Origin: JACPXH01 sp964409225
GTDB lineage: Bacteria; Patescibacteriota; Minisyncoccia; JACPXH01
Length of the DNA: 31,531 nucleotides
NCBI GenBank assembly: GCA_964409225.1
Contig: CAYPCM010000007.1
Coordinates: 1-31,531, forward strand
Direction: 5' to 3'
Shown here: in pieces, positions 29,149 through 31,531 of the stretch
How the letters are laid out: every line of letters starts with the position of its first letter
Numbering within the stretch: the stretch's first letter is position 1
Program-made: the position numbers and the translations under genes
The notes under the pieces: model-generated
What the model was told of the DNA's origin: nothing
Database searches by the model: none
The model's input: only the letters and a program-made list of their open reading frames with translations

Positions 29149-30770
29149 ATTGACGGCAAGCCCGCAGGTTGAGACCCGGAGGAAGGTGGTTTATGGTTGC
29201 GGCGTAACGCCAGTACCGTGAGCGTGAGTAAGAAAAGCCAAACGCGGTTTTGCAAAAGTACAACGTCAAACATGCTATAGCCGGCGGCCCACAGGAAGGC
29301 GAACGCAAATAGGCCGGAATAGGCGCTAGGCGTTTCGTCACGCCGGAGTGCCGATAGAAGCGTGAGGGCGCCCAATATTACCACGAGCAGCAGCGCCGGC
29401 ACGCCTAATTCAGCGGCTAGGTGCAGGTATAGGTTGTGGGCGGAAGAGCCCTTTTTTGACTCGCGCGGCTCTTGGGCCAAGACCACGGGATAGTTGTTGA
29501 GGCCCACGCCAAGCAGCGGTTGTGCGCCAATCGAGCGGAGTGTCAGCTTCCATATGCGCAGTCGCCCCTGGTTCGAGACCTCGGCGACGTCGGCAATTGT
29601 CAGCGCGCGCTCGTAAAGCACTTGGTCTGTTACCATTCGACCGGCACTCCACCGCACCAGTGTCGTGGCTACAGGAAACAGCGTGAGGAAAACAAAAATC
29701 GTTATTGCGGCAGTGGCAGCAAGTCGTTTCGGTATTCGTTCGGAGAACGCGCCAAATCGCCGGCGCACTGGAGCAATCAGGAAGATAACCGCCGTGACTA
29801 ACGGCACCAGCGCCGAGATCCACGTGCCGCGAGAACCAGACAGAATAATGCCAAGGAGCGTGAGAACGACTAATGCCGCTGCGGCGACGCGCCCGCGGCG
29901 CGAGGTGTTGCGCATGACAACGAGCGGCAAAGTAAGAGCCAAACTTAGTATAAGCCACATGGCGAATGAGTGCGAATCAGGAAATATGGAGAACATCCTT
30001 AGCGTCGCTGGCTGCCCGGGCAGAAACGCAAACCAGCTATTGGCGATAAGCAGCACTTGGCTTAAAGAATCGCCAAACAGAATCGGGATTGCGCCAAGCG
30101 CCCAGGTGCTCCAGAAAGTGTTGAGGCCGAGAAACTTTACGAGAATGAGTTGGAGAAAGCCGCCGGAGATAACAATTGCGGTAGCCGCGATGAGGGCGTT
30201 GTGAATTAGATGCGGCGGGCCCTCCCTAGCGAGATGCGCATAAACCACGCCGGCGAAGCCAAACGAGAGAGCAAAGAACAAAAGACGCTGGAAAGCGAGG
30301 GCGCGATCCGGCGCTCCGAGTGCTGAGAGCGCCATGAGGCCGAGCAGTGCGCCAGCGCCGAGCATGAGCAGTCGCAGCGTTGGTGGTATGGGCCAAAAAG
30401 GTCCCGGAGCATTTCTTCGTTCTAGCCACGCGCGCCACATCAAAAGCGGTATGAGAAAGACGAAAGCGTTGAGCGAATCGGACCGGCCGAGCGGAAGCGC
30501 TGGCAGAATCGGCATTGAAGCAAGAAAAAGCCACAGGCCGTTTTCGAGTGGACTGCAGAGTATGAGGAACGCCGCAAGGCCGGTCCAGATGAGGAGCGTT
30601 TCTCTGGGCACCAGCCCGAGTGAGGTAAGCAGCGCGAGGACGACCAGAAGGGAGAAGAGGAGAACGCGCGGTTGTATCAAATCTAAAATCCGAAATCCTA
30701 AATCCGAAACAATACCGAAATTCCAATTTCGAAGCCCTAAACCTGGGGTTTGGAATTTGACATTTCGCAT
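29145..30770 (-). CDS. O-antigen ligase/polymerase-like membrane protein
   Basis: 541 aa from ATG 30770, with about a dozen membrane spans and the Wzy_C (O-antigen ligase/polymerase) features: SGSRGTWISALVPL in the middle, a large extracytoplasmic loop with NQGRLRIWKLTLRSIGAQPLLGVGLNNYP, and HNLYLHLAAELGVPALLL near the end. The first 31 residues are encoded by a heptad repeat array and are polar; a TTG at 30680 would start the protein as (M)IQPRVLLFSLLVVL, which looks more natural, so the true start is open. It overlaps GT2 by four bases. It probably ligates or polymerises the glycan made by the neighbouring transferases. Confidence 0.85.
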   Translation of the reverse strand: MRNVKFQTPGLGLRNWNFGIVSDLGFRILDLIQPRVLLFSLLVVLALLTSLGLVPRETLLIWTGLAAFLILCSPLENGLWLFLASMPILPALPLGRSDSLNAFVFLIPLLMWRAWLERRNAPGPFWPIPPTLRLLMLGAGALLGLMALSALGAPDRALAFQRLLFFALSFGFAGVVYAHLAREGPPHLIHNALIAATAIVISGGFLQLILVKFLGLNTFWSTWALGAIPILFGDSLSQVLLIANSWFAFLPGQPATLRMFSIFPDSHSFAMWLILSLALTLPLVVMRNTSRRGRVAAAALVVLTLLGIILSGSRGTWISALVPLVTAVIFLIAPVRRRFGAFSERIPKRLAATAAITIFVFLTLFPVATTLVRWSAGRMVTDQVLYERALTIADVAEVSNQGRLRIWKLTLRSIGAQPLLGVGLNNYPVVLAQEPRESKKGSSAHNLYLHLAAELGVPALLLVVILGALTLLSALRRDETPSAYSGLFAFAFLWAAGYSMFDVVLLQNRVWLFLLTLTVLALRRNHKPPSSGSQPAGLPSM

Positions 30771-30807
30771 TTATAATTTGTTTCGGATTAGAGTTTAAAA
30801 TTTCGAG
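30675..30807. repeat. long heptad array, about 19 units
   Basis: The most extended array: units TCTAAAA, TCCGAAA, TCCTAAA, TCCGAAA at 30682-30709, then more degenerate ones, then the opposite type (GGAATTT, GACATTT, CGCATTT, ATAATTT) at 30752-30779, continuing to 30807. It includes the last codons of the upstream glycosyltransferase and, if ATG 30770 is used, the first codons of the ligase gene. Confidence 0.85.
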
Positions 30808-31531
30808 TTCTATTGAGTACATCCGCAATTATCTGCGCTGTTTTCTGCCAGCCGAACTTTAGCGCGTACGCGCGTCCCTGCTCGAGCCGTTCCTGTCGCA
30901 GCGCTTCGTTCGTTAGGGCCCCGCGAATGGTTGAGGCAATATTCGCCGGGTCCGCAGGATTGTCCGTGTACCATGCTGCTTCTCCGCCCGCTTCTAGCAG
31001 AGAAGTCGCGCGATTGGTTATAACCGGCGTGCCGCAGACAAGCGATTCAATCACGGGAAGCCCGAAGCCCTCATAATCCGAAAGGTAGATCGTGAGCGTC
31101 GCCGCGTGGTAGAGCGCGACGAGATCTTTCTCGGGCACATAAGGCCGCCAGACGATGACCGTCCTGCCAGCCGCCGCGTTGACGTTGTCAACGCGGCGGC
31201 TGATGTCTACAAACGGCTGGGTGGCATTGCGGCCCGTGATTAGATACTGCACATCCGGCAGTTCTTTTGCCAGCGCTCTCACGGCGGCGATGATTTCCGG
31301 GACATGCCGGCGCGTGAAGATAGTGCCGGGCGTCAAAAGGAAGCGTCCTCCAAGATTATAGACGCTTCGGACGCGTTCCGCCTCCTCTGCGGCGAGCGGC
31401 ATCGAAAAAATGGGATCAGCCGCGAGCGGGGCCACGGTGATGCGTTCCGGCTGAATTTGGTAGTAACGAATGACCTCGTGTTTCGTAAACTCTGATGGCA
31501 CAATGATCGCCGCGGCTTTTTTCGCCGACCA
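30788..31531 (-). CDS. family 4-type glycosyltransferase, N-terminus missing
   Basis: The frame is open to the right edge of the window, so the front of the gene lies outside; 247 C-terminal residues are visible. GT-B fold, GT1/GT4 family: AAAIIVPSEFTKHEVIRYYQIQPERI ends the N-lobe, the C-lobe begins FLLTPGTIFTRRHVPEIIAAVRAL, and the donor site is YLSDYEGFGLPVIESLVCGTPVITN with the E-x7-E pattern, then EAAWYTDNPADPANIA. It would transfer a hexose-type sugar to a lipid-linked glycan. An internal GTG at 31501 is not a believable start, as homology runs through it. The last codons lie in the heptad array. Confidence 0.9.
   Translation of the reverse strand, partial: WSAKKAAAIIVPSEFTKHEVIRYYQIQPERITVAPLAADPIFSMPLAAEEAERVRSVYNLGGRFLLTPGTIFTRRHVPEIIAAVRALAKELPDVQYLITGRNATQPFVDISRRVDNVNAAAGRTVIVWRPYVPEKDLVALYHAATLTIYLSDYEGFGLPVIESLVCGTPVITNRATSLLEAGGEAAWYTDNPADPANIASTIRGALTNEALRQERLEQGRAYALKFGWQKTAQIIADVLNRTRNFKL

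Noticed and set aside
30675..30807. CRISPR array
   Set aside because: Seven-base units without constant repeats, without unique spacers of 30-40 bases, and no cas genes. The Fe-S nuclease at 22204 resembles Cas4 only at the family level.

Overview
Organism and style. The window reads as a chromosomal scaffold from a small-genome, candidate-phyla-radiation bacterium (Patescibacteria, probably a Parcubacteria-type lineage). This is inferred, not proven. The grounds are: compact genes; a minimal but recognisable peptidoglycan and division set (mraY, murD, ftsW, murG, a D,D-carboxypeptidase); a short AspRS without its GAD insert; an LCP, C-terminal protease and glycosyltransferase surface operon; many orphan small proteins; and AT-rich low-complexity spacers. 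Bacterial ribosomal protein bL9 is present, which some CPR groups lack. No rRNA, tRNA, CRISPR array or transposase was seen.

Layout. 1-1823: small orphan genes, each with a strong Shine-Dalgarno (SD) sequence and most with a hairpin terminator. 1886-5561: aspS, a D-Ala-D-Ala carboxypeptidase and mraY. 5762-8109: two divergent orphan genes. 8303-14240: D-aminoacylase, SGNH hydrolase, murD, ftsW and murG, apparently one operon from a promoter near 8160. 14478-15806: purB, set among hairpins. 15983-16674 (-): two small genes with nearly identical leaders. 16861-19719: gltX and an M23 coiled-coil peptidase. 19783-20583: an orphan gene and a truncated one. 20587-21739: a homing-endonuclease-like stub, a 100-N gap and a Xer-type recombinase. 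21812-24515: an orphan gene, a RecB-family nuclease, a membrane orphan and an Ada-like-domain membrane protein. 24598-25448: rpmA (+) and rplI (-). 25590-31531 (-): glycosyltransferase, O-antigen-ligase-like protein, GT2, LCP protein, CtpA and a frameshifted acylphosphatase.

Two gene classes stand out. Core genes lack an SD; several seem nearly leaderless (gltX, aspS) or sit directly after AT-rich arrays. Twelve genes (eleven orphans or fragments plus purB) have GGAGG-type SDs, and most end in strong GC-rich hairpins, like self-contained cassettes placed between core genes.

Two repeat systems are the most interesting signals. (1) Degenerate arrays with a clear 7-nt step lie just upstream of many SD-less core genes, and in places are read as protein, including an in-frame insert inside the AspRS catalytic domain. 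(2) A roughly 40-bp palindrome (core ATCACGTACGTGAT) occurs four times at gene ends, plus one unrelated palindrome of the same size. The 100-N gap is almost certainly an assembly artefact, since the two contig ends share an identical 55-bp sequence.
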